A DNA stretch of 64,000 bases from Tenebrio molitor (GCF_963966145.1 NC_091049.1:1302001-1366000), one strand, 5' to 3'. Counted from the stretch's first letter, positions 11,801 through 24,400 are shown. A program made the numbers and translations. Notes: generated by a model from the letters alone, not told the origin.

Positions 11801-14800
11801 CTGACGCTGTAAATTATACGTTTCGAAAATATTTTTTCTATTTTTATTTTGAGTAAATAAGAAACCTGGAAATTACGCCTGAAATATTATTGTTACGATT
11901 ATTATTATTATTATTATTATTAATAGATATTGGTTTTATGATTTTGTTCTATACTTTTACACAGTACTACTGTCGGATTCATTTTTACTGCAACAATAAA
12001 TTGTATTTCATTAAAAAAAAATATACACGGCGAGGACAAAAATCAAGCGAAATTGTGTTTTGTCAGTTTTTGACATTTCTCTTAAAATACCTATTCGTTT
12101 GTTCTATACAGGGTGTCTCAGCTAAGACTTTCGTGCCTAATAACTCAGTTATTTTCCAGGGGATTTTTGTGAAATTTAAAATGCAGATATTTTAGACGGT
12201 GAAGAATAAAATCCCATTAATGCAATCACCCAAGTCTTAAAACCGTAATTTTTACATGCCTTTTTAAAATGTTGAATCAATTAAGATTTACATAAAAAAA
12301 TTGATCGTCAATAAAAATGCTGTAGGGAAAAACTCGTCCTTGAAAGACGTCTGGTTTGCAAGAAAAAAGCAAAAAACTGTGTTAAACGTGGCTGCAAATG
12401 CAAAAACGTAGCCGCGTATGAAACAAACGCGCAATTTTGCAGAATTTTGGTCATCCCTTTTCGCAGAAGCGCAGATGACATATTTGACGTTTATCTTGCT
12501 AACCTTACAAACACTTACAAAGTTAAAGACAACATTTTGACGTAATTTATTATACTGGATGCTTTAATTCTTCCATAAAGGATTAAAACACGATCGGGAT
12601 ATTTTAGCAAGGTAATTTAGTTCACGTACGCTTCCTGTGTCTTCAAATAAATTGACGACTCTCTTAACCTTACATTTTGTAAAGCCTACATTTGGATAGT
12701 GTTCCACGAGAAAACGAACTGTGTCATTGAAGTTCTTACGACACTCTCCATAGGCAAATTTTTTTTCCTTGTTCAACAATATTGAAATTTCTGCCGCTTG
12801 TGTCTATTTTTAGAGTATTTTCAATAAATTTTCACAATTTGACGTTTCTAATAAAGCGCGTCCAATTTTGACAGACTTGAAAGTGTGTACAAAATGTTGC
12901 TTGGCAATTAATCATCAATTGTTTCAAAAGGTGACTGCTCAAATACCTTCAAATTTTACATTAAATTTTTGATGACAAAATCTAATTTTTTCGTTGAATC
13001 ACACAAGTGATTTACTTAATTGTTTGTGTAGACCCCTATTTTTTAATGTTTAACAATCTAATAATAATCGCGCATAATTTTCGATAAAGGAAACATGTGT
13101 TAAAATTACATTTTTTAACTTGAGGTAATTTTATTATTACTAATTGAACCTTCACGGTCTAAAATATCTGCATTTTAAATTTCATAAAAATCCGTTGGCA
13201 AATAACCGAGATATTAGGCTCGAAAATCTTAGCTGAGACACCCTGTATAATTTTCACTGTTATTTTTTTTGTACATCTTGTTTGTAAAAGGGATAATAGT
13301 AAATTATTCAAAGAGCGTGTCATGACTTCTTACTCACGAGATGAAGTGAGTGATAGCCATCACACGCGCGTCTTTGCGATACTTTTTCTCCCAAATTTCC
13401 CAATTTTCAGTCAGAATTGATTTATCACTTGTTTTTCAGACCAAAAAGAATCGATAATTCAAGATTCGTGCTTTATTCAAAAATATTCCTTTGAGTAAAT
13501 TCACTTTTTAGCATCACAATTAGACGACTTGATTTACAGAAAAAACTCCACGTCTCAATCCCGATGTATTAATAGCCGCGTTTCAATAAAGACTCACCGG
13601 TCAAAGAAATCGTTATCATTATTACACATAAACATGGCACACTTGTGAACTTTGGTCGCCGTAAAAAACGTTTTATGGGGGCTTTTTGCAAAAGTTTGTT
13701 TTGAAATCGTCGATTAAATTTACGGCGGCGCATATTAAAATACTTGAGCTTTCCAAGTTGCAATGAAAAAACCGTGAAAATTTTTTCAAGGCTTAACGTT
13801 GGACGTATTGTGACGATAAAGCACACAAAAGCTTTTTCTGTTTTGTAACATTGGCAACTTGATACGTCTTTTGTTTATGTGTGTTGCGTCTATAGCGAAA
13901 CGTCAATTTTTTGTTGTTTTGGACGGTTTCCAAAATCGCTGAATTTATTTTATCAAAAATATAGACACGAGGTGATTATACAATATTCATTTATCATGGA
14001 GAGGCACTTCACAAAGCGAATTTTCATCAATTTTTTCCTAACATGTATAATCTCGTGTTTTCTGGTCCTTCGCGAACATTTTGGTCCTTCGAGCCGGATC
14101 ATCACCAGCAAAAATCAAGTCACCCGTGTGTGATTAATAGATTACCTAGGTGTACGCAAAAATCATCTACTGCACCACTGCAGCAGCATAAATATTATTC
14201 CTGGCCCAACGTTTCGGATGTTTAAGAGTCGACACACTCATTTCCAACAATACCGCCAAAAAATTTTTTTTAACGGCGCTTCCTCATCCAACATGTTTAT
14301 CAATACTATTTTCTTGAGTAATAAATCTGCAGTCACTTCCTGAGTATCCACAGTAAACAGAACGTTGGCCTCTGTATGCAACGACCGTTTGAAATTCGCA
14401 AACAGTTCGATAACACGTCAAAATTGTGAAACGACGCGATCTGAAAAAATACCACGCCAAGCTTTGAATTTCATTTATTAGCACCTCGCCTGACCGCCCC
14501 CGCCTTCGATATATATTTGTAAAATCCATTCCTGTTGTCCTTTCTTCGCTGGAATTAGAAGACTTTCATCAGCTGAACGGATTAAAAAAGCCCAACGATC
14601 TCGAACAGGTAGCACCGGTCTAAATAAAGAACGCGGATATGTTGTACAGTCTGCACCGTCATAAATGTTGCGACATTAACTCATTCCGTTGATTCTTGGT
14701 TCGTCGACCTAAACCGTGTCGTGTTTCGATGAAAATAAAACGCGCGCTCCTGAAATCTTCACGTTTCAGGACGACTCTGCAGTCACTTTCGTTTTCACCT

Positions 14801-17800
14801 CCTGAAAGACTTTCCAGTCTTGCAGGTCGGCGTCGAGCGATTTACGCAGATGCACAAATAGATCCACGGAAAATTTGACCGATCTCCGGCTCTTGCATCT
14901 GTTTTGAACACTTTCCCGATGGTTTATGTTAGTTTACAGTAAATTAGGTAATTGCGCCACGAACTCGCTGCTTTCAAGACCTTCTGCATCAATCTTGTCC
15001 TCGTGTACTACTTTTATTAGTGGTTAATAGAGGCGGGCGCGGCATCCAGGCCGGATTTATTTATCATCGTGGACAATTTTTTGTTTACCTAGATGAACAA
15101 CAAAAGAGAAATTTATAAAGAAAGAAAGAAATCGGGTGAGGTATGACATAAGTGAACGGTGGTAAAGAGAAAATGTTAAAACATAGAGAAAAAGGAATGT
15201 TTGAAAGTGATACTTTTTAACTGAAATGAAAAATGAATCGTCACGACGTATTTGGAGCAAATCGCGTTTTGGACCAACCCCAAACGAAACACTTGTCCAT
15301 TTTCTGTATGACTTAATTGCGTAACTTTTCGAACGCACGTTACTTTTGCTCCTGGTGTATTTTTTGGAAAACAGTACGCTTTCCTATCGCGACGTCCTCT
15401 CGACGTTTCAGCGTTCGAATTCGCAGTGTCGAAAGCTTATTTGAACAGAGAGTCAAGAGGTTTGCCAGAAAACACGCAAAAATAGAAGCACTCGTACTGC
15501 AATTTGAATTATGGGGCGCGGCAATCTCACCTGACGTACCAAGGTCGTCCGAAGTGTTATTTCGATTTTTTTTTTAAATCGTTCTCATTGACTTCTCCTC
15601 AAGCACTTTCCAATTTTAAAAGTGGAAATGCGCCGCGCAAATTCCACACTTTCCTCTGAATATGAAGAAAAATTTATGGCAGATTTTACGAGGAGCGCCC
15701 CTTAAACACCTACTTCGCGGCTGAGTACCTCGTAATTCTGCAGCCGTTCGCTACTTATCAGCCGGAGGAGTTGGTAAAAGGAGTCGAGAGTAATCTGTGT
15801 ACTCCGCACTGGAAAACAAGATGATTTACTTTCACTCTGTCTGTTTTTTTTGCTGTGATTCTATTATTAAATCAAGCATTTTTTAGCTTACACCACAGTG
15901 ACCTTGAAAAGCAATACATACAGGGTGTCGCAAAATTAACGTATTCAAGTCGGGGGTCTTGTAGGGAAAAATCTCAGGAATCTCGAAAAAATAAAATAAA
16001 AAATATAGGGGGGGAGTCTTTACAAATTTATATGGGATATATTTTTTTCAAAGTGAAAGCTAATTTTTTTTTTTAACATTTTTACTTGGTCAACAGGATG
16101 TCCCCTACTAAGCCCCGAACTCGGAATACGATAATTTTAAGACACCCTGTATATCTAATTTTTTTGACAAATCCTTGATGTCAAGTGTTTAAGTTCTTTA
16201 ATTTTTTCAGAAGAAATAGAAAATAGGGAAAAATACAGAAAGAACGCCAACAGAGGTAAAAACTAAAAGAAATCGATTTTCATATAATCAAAAATTTTTG
16301 ACACGAAGCCAGAACGACTTGAATTTTACCAGTTTGGTCTTTTTTACCACAATCTTGACCATTTCCTTCCAAAAATAACCCAATGATTTTTTATGCATTA
16401 ATTTCCTGACATAATACATTGTTTCTTTATGTTTTCCACTGTGTAAACATTGTAATAAGTCACTTTCTCTGGAACATCTTAACGTTAATTTGTGATCTTG
16501 CCACGCCCATAATCTTAACCCATCATCACCTATCATCAATCTACACAACTCATTTTCTTCTTATTAACATTCTACGTCACCCCACAGAACTATTATAATT
16601 TTTCTCTTGTGCTCTCGTGCATCAACTCGACAAAATTAGTTAACGCCAGGTCTGCGGACGTAAATCTGTCGGCGGGACTTATAAATTTACAATAATTTGT
16701 TGCTGGATCGTTACTTATGAATCGTGACGGCTTTTCAAGTTTTTTCCGATGGTATTTTGGACCAGATGGCACAAACTTGCGAAGCAACCGTAAGATTGGA
16801 GAGCGGCGGTCTTGAAACGCGTCATCGAGGGCGTAACGTTGACAGTGTTTCCATGGCAACGCAGCTGAATTGGGCGGGTTTTGGGACACACTCCGCGTTG
16901 TGTCCCTTTCGATCCAGATTCGCGTATATTACCGTGCCCCCTATCCATAAATGAGATGGGCTGCCACTGCTCCTCGCAGGATAATGTATTGAATAGCCAG
17001 GATCCCCGGTGTTAACGTTTTATTGTCGAAAATAACCCGAGACTGTATTTTTGGGTGAATACAATGCGAAAAATAAATCTAGCGGTTTAAAAATAATCGA
17101 AAATGTACATATTTATAGACGGTCCTAGACGTAAACTTTCAAATTTTGGATATTGGCAGAGAGCAAAAACACTCGTAAAACATGCCGGCGACGTATTGAA
17201 ATAATAGAAAGGCGTAAAAATAAATGCGGCGAACGGATTCCCGTTTGTAATGCGATAACAATAAAGAAAAAAAAAAAGAATAAGTGAGTAGTTAAAGTGA
17301 AACGGAGTTGAGAAAGGTGTTATTTTAGTGTTGTGAGGTCAAAGTGCAATGTGAGGATTTTTGTAACTGACGAATAAGCTACACCTTGCAAAACCAATTT
17401 CAATAAATATTTCGGTACTGATCTGGAGACAAAGTAAACGAAAACAAACAAAAATATGTAAAACAAGTAAACCTTCAGTCTTATAAATCCGATCTGACCT
17501 TCTGAAAATCCTCATTGAAAATAACTTGGCTCCAAATGCGATACAGGAAATACAGAGACAGGTGTCTTGTTTCTGCTTTGATTTGTCGATTTGCTAACGA
17601 CAGTCGATGACAGTTTACAATATATTACGAGCAAACCTTCACCAAAGGATAAAGATTGATAATCATAATAATCGTGGTGTTTGCTTTCATAAATCTTGTT
17701 TCAACATTTTGCCAAGTGAGTCGTGAAAGCAATCCAAGCTAATTGTTTTATCGTCCGCTGATGTAACATTCTTTGTTTTCTTTTTATATCTAATTGAGAA

Positions 17801-20470
17801 TCTAATTTTGTTTTCTCCTTGAAAAATCAACTTGTTTTATTCAATTTATATCACCTACCGAAAAAATTCACCGGTTTTTTTTTACAATAAACTTATTCCA
17901 GAAATGCAACTTGGAGCTTGACAGTGTCAACAACTTCAAATAAGCGTTGCAACCTGTGATGCACTTTATTATAGAAAACGCATGTGGTCTGTGTGCCAAA
18001 CCTTGTACCGGTGCTTTCAACAAAATTCTCCAACACAAATTTAAAATTATTTTGGAAAGCGCAATAATAATACTAGTCAAAAATTCACTCTACGATGTTG
18101 CTTTAACGAGACCAACCATAATTATTCATTTCCTGTGCTCTGAAATGGTTATTTCCTGAAATGCGTTGAATCATTCACGGTTATCGCCACCTTTCATTGT
18201 TAACATTTAAGCAGAGTTAATTATCAACTGCTGTAAACACCTTTTTCAGAGAATCTTATTTTTTCATTTTCAATAACAACTTCTGACTCACTGTTCATAA
18301 TTATCAGATCATCTTATTTTCTCTTAAGACATTTAAGAATCTAAATATTTTGATGTGAAGAAGCGATGCAAAATAGTGCAATAAAAAGTCCCAATTGAGG
18401 CGATAGATAGAAGACAAGGAAATGCCGAAGCGACCGAAATCAGGTCCATTCAAAAATCAAAAAACCACCATCTGTTGCTTTAGGTTGGTAAAATTTAAAA
18501 AACCCTAGGTAGTTATTTTTTCCGGCAATGTTTGTAAGTATAAATTAGGACATTTGATTCAAAATAAAATTCAATTGCTTGGAATTTCGTTCAAATTGTT
18601 TTATTATTACTCAGTACGATTCAGTTATTTAATAATTTTTATTATTTTTGCTTAAACATGCCCCGAAAAACAAGACACTTAATAAACCCACTAGACAGCG
18701 TTGCCGATAGTAATTATCGAGGAAAATGCGACGTTGGTGGGTTTTTGATTTTGATTACACCTAAGAAACTGTAGCTTTTTACAAGTTTAAAGCCTTAATA
18801 AAATTTTTATCGTGTATTATTTTCTAATTTCCTCAGAAATATGTGTATACATATTTCATTTTGTTTTACTTATGTACTTTTTAAATATACAGGGTGTTAT
18901 TGAAAGTTTTACAGATATTTTAACCACGAAATACTGGCTTCATGTAGAACTCGAAAAAAATATCTAAAAAATTTTATGTCAAAAAATAAAACATTTATTT
19001 TTTATCGTCACCTTTCATTGTTAAAAAATAAAATGAAATTTATTTTTTGAGCTACAATTTTTTTAAATTGCATTAATTGCAGTTTCCTTGTTTTAAAGCA
19101 TATTTCCTAGAGGTTAGGTACTTCGCAATGGCGTCCATTTTATAAAACATGATATACAGGGTGTATTTTTAAAATGTGCCGAAATTTTACCTACGAGGTT
19201 GTAGGACATCGTAGAAGACTGAAATCAATTAAAAAAAATTGTAGCTCAAAAAATAAATTTCATTTTATTTTTTGACATAGAATTTTTTATATATTTTTTT
19301 CCGAGTTCTACATGAAGCCAGTAGCTCGTGGTTAAAATATCTGTACAACTTTCAATAACACTCTGTATGTACTCTAAAATACTGCTTTTTCATCATGAAT
19401 CAAAAAACTAATTTTCAACTAGAAACAAAATTAATTTTGGTCCTGACAATTTACAAATTCCGCGTTTCAGGCCGCTTTTCTGATTTCTTTAATTCCGAAA
19501 AGTGCATTAAACAAACAAAAATATTTCCAAATTGATTAATTTTAATCAGTCTTGTCCACACCGTGGTATTTGTCCGAACGATTTTCACAATTTTTGGACC
19601 TCACGCGCCACTTACTCTATTCAAAACAGAAATCCATTTTAATAAATAAGACGCGCTATTATTAACTCGCCGCAATAAATTCCCAAAAAACATAATTCCG
19701 CCAACAAAAATCTCGATCGTATTCGAACCACAGACAGGTAAAATAAAACAGAAGCGTGTTTTATTGCGGTTTAAAAAAATACACCGCACCGATACTGGAC
19801 CGGTGCATTATAAATTTCCACAAAATTCCCACCTATTTACATTTAAATTCCACAATAAAATACTTTCCAGAAGACTAATAATAATATTTCGAACGGACAT
19901 GTGAGGAACGTGTCCCATAAAAATCTCTAATAGTAATTCGTAGTGGAGCGTTATTGTGTTTACGTAAAAGCAAAAAAAAATCTTTACATTCCAACGATTG
20001 ACGAAATGTTTTCTCAGGTCTTGTATAATTTACAGCACCGTGCCAGCCGCATGGATAAAATTGTAGTCGCGGGGAAAAACATATAAACAAAGCTGACCAA
20101 ATATTCGACGATAATATTTGTGCCTTAAAATGTTTTTATCAATTTATTAATTATCATCAAAGCAGGGCCAATCGCAAAGAAACGAAAGTAAAGACTGGTA
20201 AAATAATAATAATAAGCACTGCACTATTACTTGATAGTAATATCCGTAATAGTGTATGTACTCCGGCAAAATTGCCGTGCCGACGGGTGGAGGTGGGATA
20301 CGAAAATTAATAAAATACGTCACCGGATCGATAATTTAACGAGATTAATGCCGGCAGTAGATTTTTTCTTTGATCTCGGTAGATGATCCACGGTTAGCAG
20401 ATTTAAACCGGCGACGGGAAAACAAATAAATAAATAAATAGATGGAGAGGCAAAGGACTTACCACTTCAT
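5644..20470 (-). CDS. Asator: Asator, tau-tubulin kinase family Ser/Thr kinase (5' three coding exons, gene runs off the left edge)
   Basis: Seen: three exons joinable in phase at 20,470-20,463, 5,981-5,867 and 5,813-5,644, giving 97 codons plus two bases. The protein starts MKWPKKLSWEGQ; a second in-frame Met (residue 24, MTSEDLL) matches the usual start of insect Asator proteins as I recall them. The kinase domain begins near residue 41: glycine loop IGGGGFGEIYEG (residues 46-57), ATP-binding Lys in VALKVES (K69), and the helix-C Glu in LKMEVAVL (E83). This arrangement is diagnostic of tau-tubulin kinases (CK1 branch). Family knowledge: these kinases phosphorylate microtubule-associated proteins, and Drosophila Asator associates with the spindle matrix. 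The catalytic loop, activation segment and C-tail are not in the window, so the gene must continue left past position 1 with an intron of at least 5.6 kb. The 14.5-kb first intron is inferred from the perfect TG|G codon join, not from RNA. An isoform starting at Met24 from a nearer promoter is equally possible. Confidence 0.82.
5867..5981 (-). CDS. Asator: Asator coding exon 2 (N-terminal leader into kinase domain)
   Basis: A 115-nt exon with acceptor CTCTTCCAG at 5,982-5,990 and donor AAG/GTAGG at 5,866-5,865. It reads through an internal Met (ATG at 5,918-5,920) and QPGHVVKERWK, which joins directly to VVKKIGGGG in the next exon. If transcription starts in the CpG-rich DNA just upstream, the part before 5,920 would be 5' UTR. 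Confidence 0.85.
6050..6700. promoter_or_regulatory. CpG-rich stretch upstream of Asator exon 2
   Basis: Elevated GC and CpG compared with flanks, 70-720 bp upstream of the exon carrying the conserved MTSEDLL start. Suggests an alternative promoter for a shorter Asator isoform. Open frames inside are not protein-like. Confidence 0.35.
8193..8322. repeat. Two-copy 65-bp tandem duplication
   Basis: ATATCCGTCAGATTAAACG begins both copies (8,193 and 8,258). The copies differ at only a few bases, so the duplication is recent. Confidence 0.85.
8438..8590 (-). mobile_element. Dispersed repeat family copy 1
   Basis: Reverse-orientation copy of the segment at 30,617-30,766 and, partly, 42,584-42,674. 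The shared core includes GCTCACTTGTATTGAAAATA and the GC-rich CTCGCCTACGGCTCGG block. Confidence 0.8.
11890..11926. repeat. ATT/TTA microsatellite
   Basis: About ten consecutive trinucleotide repeats with one interruption. Confidence 0.9.
12109..13245 (-). mobile_element. Mariner-like DNA transposon relic with about 100-bp terminal inverted repeats
   Basis: Begins CAGGGTGTCTCAGCTAAGA and ends with its reverse complement, flanked by TA. The arms stay similar for about 100 bp. Inside, on the minus strand, is a piece of a transposase N-terminus (separate entry). At 1.14 kb it is shorter than an intact element and has no complete transposase frame, so it is non-autonomous. Confidence 0.85.
12564..12779 (-). 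pseudogene. Fragment of a mariner-like transposase N-terminus (helix-turn-helix, DUF4817-like)
   Basis: Reads NKEKKFAYGECRKNFNDTVR, then EHYPNVGF and VNLFEDTGSVRE. The YGECRKN...YPN...F..TGSV pattern is that of the helix-turn-helix at the front of some mariner-like transposases. No downstream catalytic DDE region is seen. A decayed or deleted copy. Confidence 0.6.
15921..16149. mobile_element. 229-bp MITE with CAGGGTGTC ends
   Basis: CAGGGTGTCGCAAAATTAACG at the left and an imperfect reverse complement at the right, flanked by TA. About 48-bp arms. No coding capacity. Confidence 0.75.
16847..16860. promoter_or_regulatory. RFX X-box-like palindrome
   Basis: GTTTCCATGGCAAC fits the RFX X-box pattern (RYYNYY-AT-RRNRAC), one mismatch from a perfect palindrome. 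It sits in a GC-richer patch (16,650-16,990), 95 bp before an ATG that opens a 19-codon frame MGCHCSSQDN (possible myristoylation start). RFX sites commonly drive cilium genes. No such gene could be followed further. Confidence 0.35.
18890..19365. mobile_element. Foldback element copy A (CAGGGTGTTATTGAAAG family)
   Basis: 476 bp with long inverted arms: ACCACGAAATACTGGCTTCA near the left end pairs with TGAAGCCAGTAGCTCGTGG near the right. An internal CAGGGTGTATTTTTAAAATG starts a second arm at 19,157. The right end has decayed to CTCTG. Confidence 0.85.
20463..20470 (-). CDS. Asator: Asator first coding exon (ATG plus five bases)
   Basis: On the minus strand the sequence GACACCATGAAGTG is followed by a consensus donor GTAAGTCC (20,462-20,455). 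The ATG context is good. It leaves two bases, TG, of a split codon. The only phase-compatible acceptor leading into a coherent protein to the left that I found is at 5,981, giving MKWPKK in the Asator frame. The 5' UTR would occupy roughly 20,471-20,750. Inference from splice consensus and phase only. Confidence 0.55.
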
Positions 20471-21311
20471 GGTGTCGTCCTTCGAGAAGCGAAACGATCA
20501 AAAAATGGAAAAAACGGCGGCGCGGAAAGACCGCATGGGCCCGTGAAAACAGTCCTTCGCACAAAACCACAACACCTCTCGTCCTTGCGGATTATCCTGC
20601 GCTAGCAGCGATTGTCGAGCGATCCGGTGTCGTTCTGGCAGAAAATCTCTTCGGCCGCATCAATTTTAGACCCCGTGTCTAGTGCGAAAACTTTAGTTCG
20701 TTCATCTCCCACTAAAACTAATTTTAAACCGTACTCACAACAAAATTTACTAGTTCGCCGAAACGTCACCAAGAGGTGCACGCTTTGGTGGGAAAGCCCG
20801 AGAAAAACCGCAAATCTTCCCGTTCCAAAATTACAATCGCCGCTGAAAATGCAAAGAAAAAAATCGCTGCAGCGACCCAAATTACCGAAACGAGGCGAGA
20901 CGAGAAGTTTTCGTTCACGGCCGCATCGCGCTTGAATTATCGACAGTTCCAGAGGCGCAAAGATTAAGTGCGCGCCGGCGAAAAAAATAAACAGATCGTC
21001 TAGCACCTTTCAAATTACCGGTGGAAATAGGTCACCAGGTGAAGCGATTTGGAGCGGGGCCAACGCCGATCAAGACGAATATTAACCGCGTTGTATTTTT
21101 GCGAATATTAACGCACTTGCAGGTGCGCCTTTCTGACCCGGTTTCCCAAAACGACACCCCGGATCGGGGTCACCTACATTCGAATTGTTCCCCCCAGGAA
21201 GAACCCACCGGAAAGTGAATTTCAAATCTGCCGCCGGACAGAGCTTGCAACACTCAACACCGACGGCGCTGCACTCGCTCCGTCAACTGTCATCGTGCGA
21301 ATGTTTACATC
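20471..21311. promoter_or_regulatory. CpG-rich head-to-head promoter region between Asator and MYBBP1A
   Basis: About 840 bp separate two divergent start codons (20,470 minus, 21,312 plus). The stretch is clearly richer in GC and CpG than the DNA on either side (for example CCGCGCC-type blocks near 20,510-20,530 and 20,880-20,990). Open frames here on both strands have no recognisable domain and look like by-products of that composition. No TATA box is obvious. This is the expected look of a shared housekeeping promoter. Confidence 0.6.
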
Positions 21312-21488
21312 ATGGCCGCCGAGCAGCACGTGGAAAACGGCGAAAACCCCGAGAAAAGTGTGAAGAGAAAGCGCGAACCCTCGGTCTTGGATAATTTTAC
21401 AAAGTTGACCAACGGCCAGGAGAAGAAACGGGTCAAAGCTGGCGTCGACTTGCTGCGACACTTGACGGAAGACAAGACTGCGGAAAAA
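21312..21488 (+). CDS. Mybbp1A: MYBBP1A exon 1
   Basis: Starts ATGGCCGCC at 21,312 in good context and encodes a charged N-terminus with a KRKR-type basic stretch followed by SVLDNFTKLTNGQ. The donor at 21,489 (AAA/GTGAGG) is preferred. A second at 21,504 (GCG/GTGAGA) would add VRLSA and is equally in phase. Confidence 0.85.
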
Positions 21489-24400
21489 GTGAGGTTATCT
21501 GCGGTGAGAACACTCGAAAATAACGTGTTGTGATTTCGTAGGGCGACGACGAGTTGAAGTACGCTTTGGGGCGTTTGATACGCGGGCTGGGCTCGTCGAA
21601 AGTTCACGGCAAGTCCGGTTTCTTCGCCGCTCTTGTCGGGTTACTTAACTTCAAAAACGTGACGATTGACGAGATTTTCGAACACGTGGACAAAGAGTTG
21701 CACACAGGCGGCGGCAACAGCAAAAGCGTGAGTTCAAAAACTACAAAATCGGTCATATTTTACTAACTCACGTTTTAGGAAAATGCAGACATCTGTTCAG
21801 GACAGATTCTCATTGTTGGGGCAATCTTGCGATCAAATTTGTATGAGAGTTGTACAGACAGTGACAAGACTAAAGTTTTGGAATTATTACTTAATGCTGG
21901 CAAGGAAAGGACTTACTTAAATTTGGCTTCATACAAATTCTTGACAGATTTGTTTGGAAAAGTAATTGATCAACATTGATTTATAACATTTCTCATGTCT
22001 CTATTTTGCAGGTTGATGCTAAGGAATTTGAAAAATTGATTTTTCCTCTTGTAAAAAGCCATCTCTCTAAGCCATGGCAGGAACAAGATTTAGATAGTCT
22101 TTATTTATTGTTTGAGATTAAGAGACATTTCCCCAAATCCCTTCATTCAAAATTTTTGAAAAACAATCTAGGGACTGCAGAAATATTGTGCAAAGAAAAT
22201 CTACAACACATTTGTAGTACTTTAACTGTAAGTGTTAGTTACTGATAAAGTTAATTTTTCAGAACTGAACAAGTAAGATTGCTGAGCCAGTGAGGTTTCT
22301 ACTTTTTGTTAAGTTCTCTGAAAATTCCAAGTTTGACAAAACTAGAAGTCACACAAGAAAGAGCGCCATTTGGTTAAAAATTTTTGATTTCCAGAAGAAC
22401 TTGTTACCTGAAACGCTATTTTTCTTTTTATTGCCAAAAGTAAAATGATACTAAATTGTATCATGACCTTGCAGGTGCAAAAACTTAACAACGTTGAATT
22501 AATCTGGTTAAAAACTCTTCACTAAATTTATGAAACCCTAGCTAACACTTGATTTTTCATTTTTACGCTGAACTTGTCAAAAAATTTTTTAGGGGGAGTT
22601 ATACCGTGTGATCGAATAAAAACGAGACAGAATAACATGGATAACATGTTAATTATTTTAGGCTACAACTTATAATCTCAATTTTTGTGTACTTAAAAAC
22701 ATTGTCGGTATTTTAAGATCTAAGACATACGTTTTTAATTTCAATACCAATTCTGCACCATTTTTATTAGATCAGACGGTATATTAGACTGACAGATCTT
22801 ACTAAAACAAAATGTGTTTCAATCTAATCAAATCGGGAAATGAAGAATATTTAATGTAAACATTTTTGAATTATTTATTATGTGTCAATGTTTATATTTT
22901 ACATTGTACGTAGTTAATAGTAAAGTTAAATATTTAAATTCATTTTTAGAAAGGTCATGTAACGTGAACGCAATGATAAAATGTTGCTGTAGTGGACCTT
23001 GAGGTTGTATCTTAGATTGCAATATCAATATCAGATTTAATATTTGAGAGTAAAATGTATCATTAGTACTTTGAGCGTTCTTCCGTTCTAGTACAGTGGC
23101 GCTGGAAGCTCTAAATCAGTAATACCAACCTGCAAATCTACACAGCGTGAAGGTTGACCATAAATGTTGTTATAAATATTTTATTTACACAATTAAATCG
23201 CTCATTGTCGACCAAGCAAAATTCCCGCTGACGCAGTACAACCCGTGTCGCCACAAAATGATTTCCTAATGATAATTTTTTATTTAAATGACGTCGCACC
23301 AAACGACTGACGTGAAATTGTGAAATCTCCATTATTTTTAGACGATTCCCCGGGTTGCGGCCTTGAGACATCCAATCTTTGAACTGTTCATCGAAAATAT
23401 TTCCGAATCGGACTTGATTGTGCAATTTTTCGACGAACTGGACCGCACGCTGTCGAGACCGAATCGCAACAAACACCTGGTCGCGACGAAACTCTTGACG
23501 GGGGTTTTGAAAAACTTGAAAGATCCGACCCTCGTGCCGGACCTGCTGACGAAAAACTACCTCCAACACACCATAAGCACGTACAAGACGGCTGTGGGAA
23601 GACTCAAGGACAAGGAGTTCCAGGAGACGACCCAGAAGCTGTTCGAGGCGCTGCTGAACAGTTTGAAGCAAGACGGGGTGAAGCACAAGATCAAGATCAA
23701 AGTGTTGAAGAAGTTGCTCTTCTACCCCGGGACGTTTATTTTCGAGAAGGTGACGAAAAGCAAGCTGGTGCAGAACATCACGGGGACCTTGAACGCGGAG
23801 GGTGTCAAGAAACTCGGAGGGATTTATCGCGAGGTCGTGTTGGCGACGAGCGAGAGGGTGGTGAACGAGAACCTCAGCGAGAGATGGTGGAACATGGACA
23901 GGGTGTACGCGTCGCACTTGTTGGCCAAACTGGTGAACCACCCCTCGATGTCCGAAGAGGGCGAGTGGAAGACCGACCAGTTGATCTTCCTCATGAAGCT
24001 GGGGCTGTTGAGGGACCAGTCCGACAACGGCGGCCAAGAACTCGCCGACTCCTTCAAAGAAACCTTCTATTCGTCGCTCGACCTCAAGCACATAAAACTG
24101 GACGACTTGAGATCGATCTTGTCCAAAGTCGTGCACGAACTGGACGCGACGGTCAACGAGGACAACATCGGGACAGTACTGAGGCACCCTCTCACCGGCG
24201 ACAACTACGACACCTGGAGGCGCACAGTCGAACTCGTCGCGAAACTCGACGCCGACCCCAAGAAAAAGAAAGCGGTTTTCCACACGCTCTTCTTGCATTT
24301 GGGTCTTCAGCTCTTCAACAACCCGAAGTTGGCGACGGAATCTCTGACCGAGCTGTTCAGCTGCTACAAGAGGACGAAGAAACCGAAGAGTCCGGAAGCA

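Larger units (their letters stand above)
5982..20462. other. Asator intron 1 (14.5 kb)
   Basis: No gene confirmed. A CpG-rich stretch at about 6,050-6,700 could be a second promoter. It holds transposon relics at 8,438, 12,109, 15,921 and 18,890, a 65-bp tandem duplication at 8,193, an ATT microsatellite at 11,890-11,926 and an RFX-type X-box at 16,847. CpG-richer stretches at 14,250-15,800 carry open frames without recognisable domains. Confidence 0.5.
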
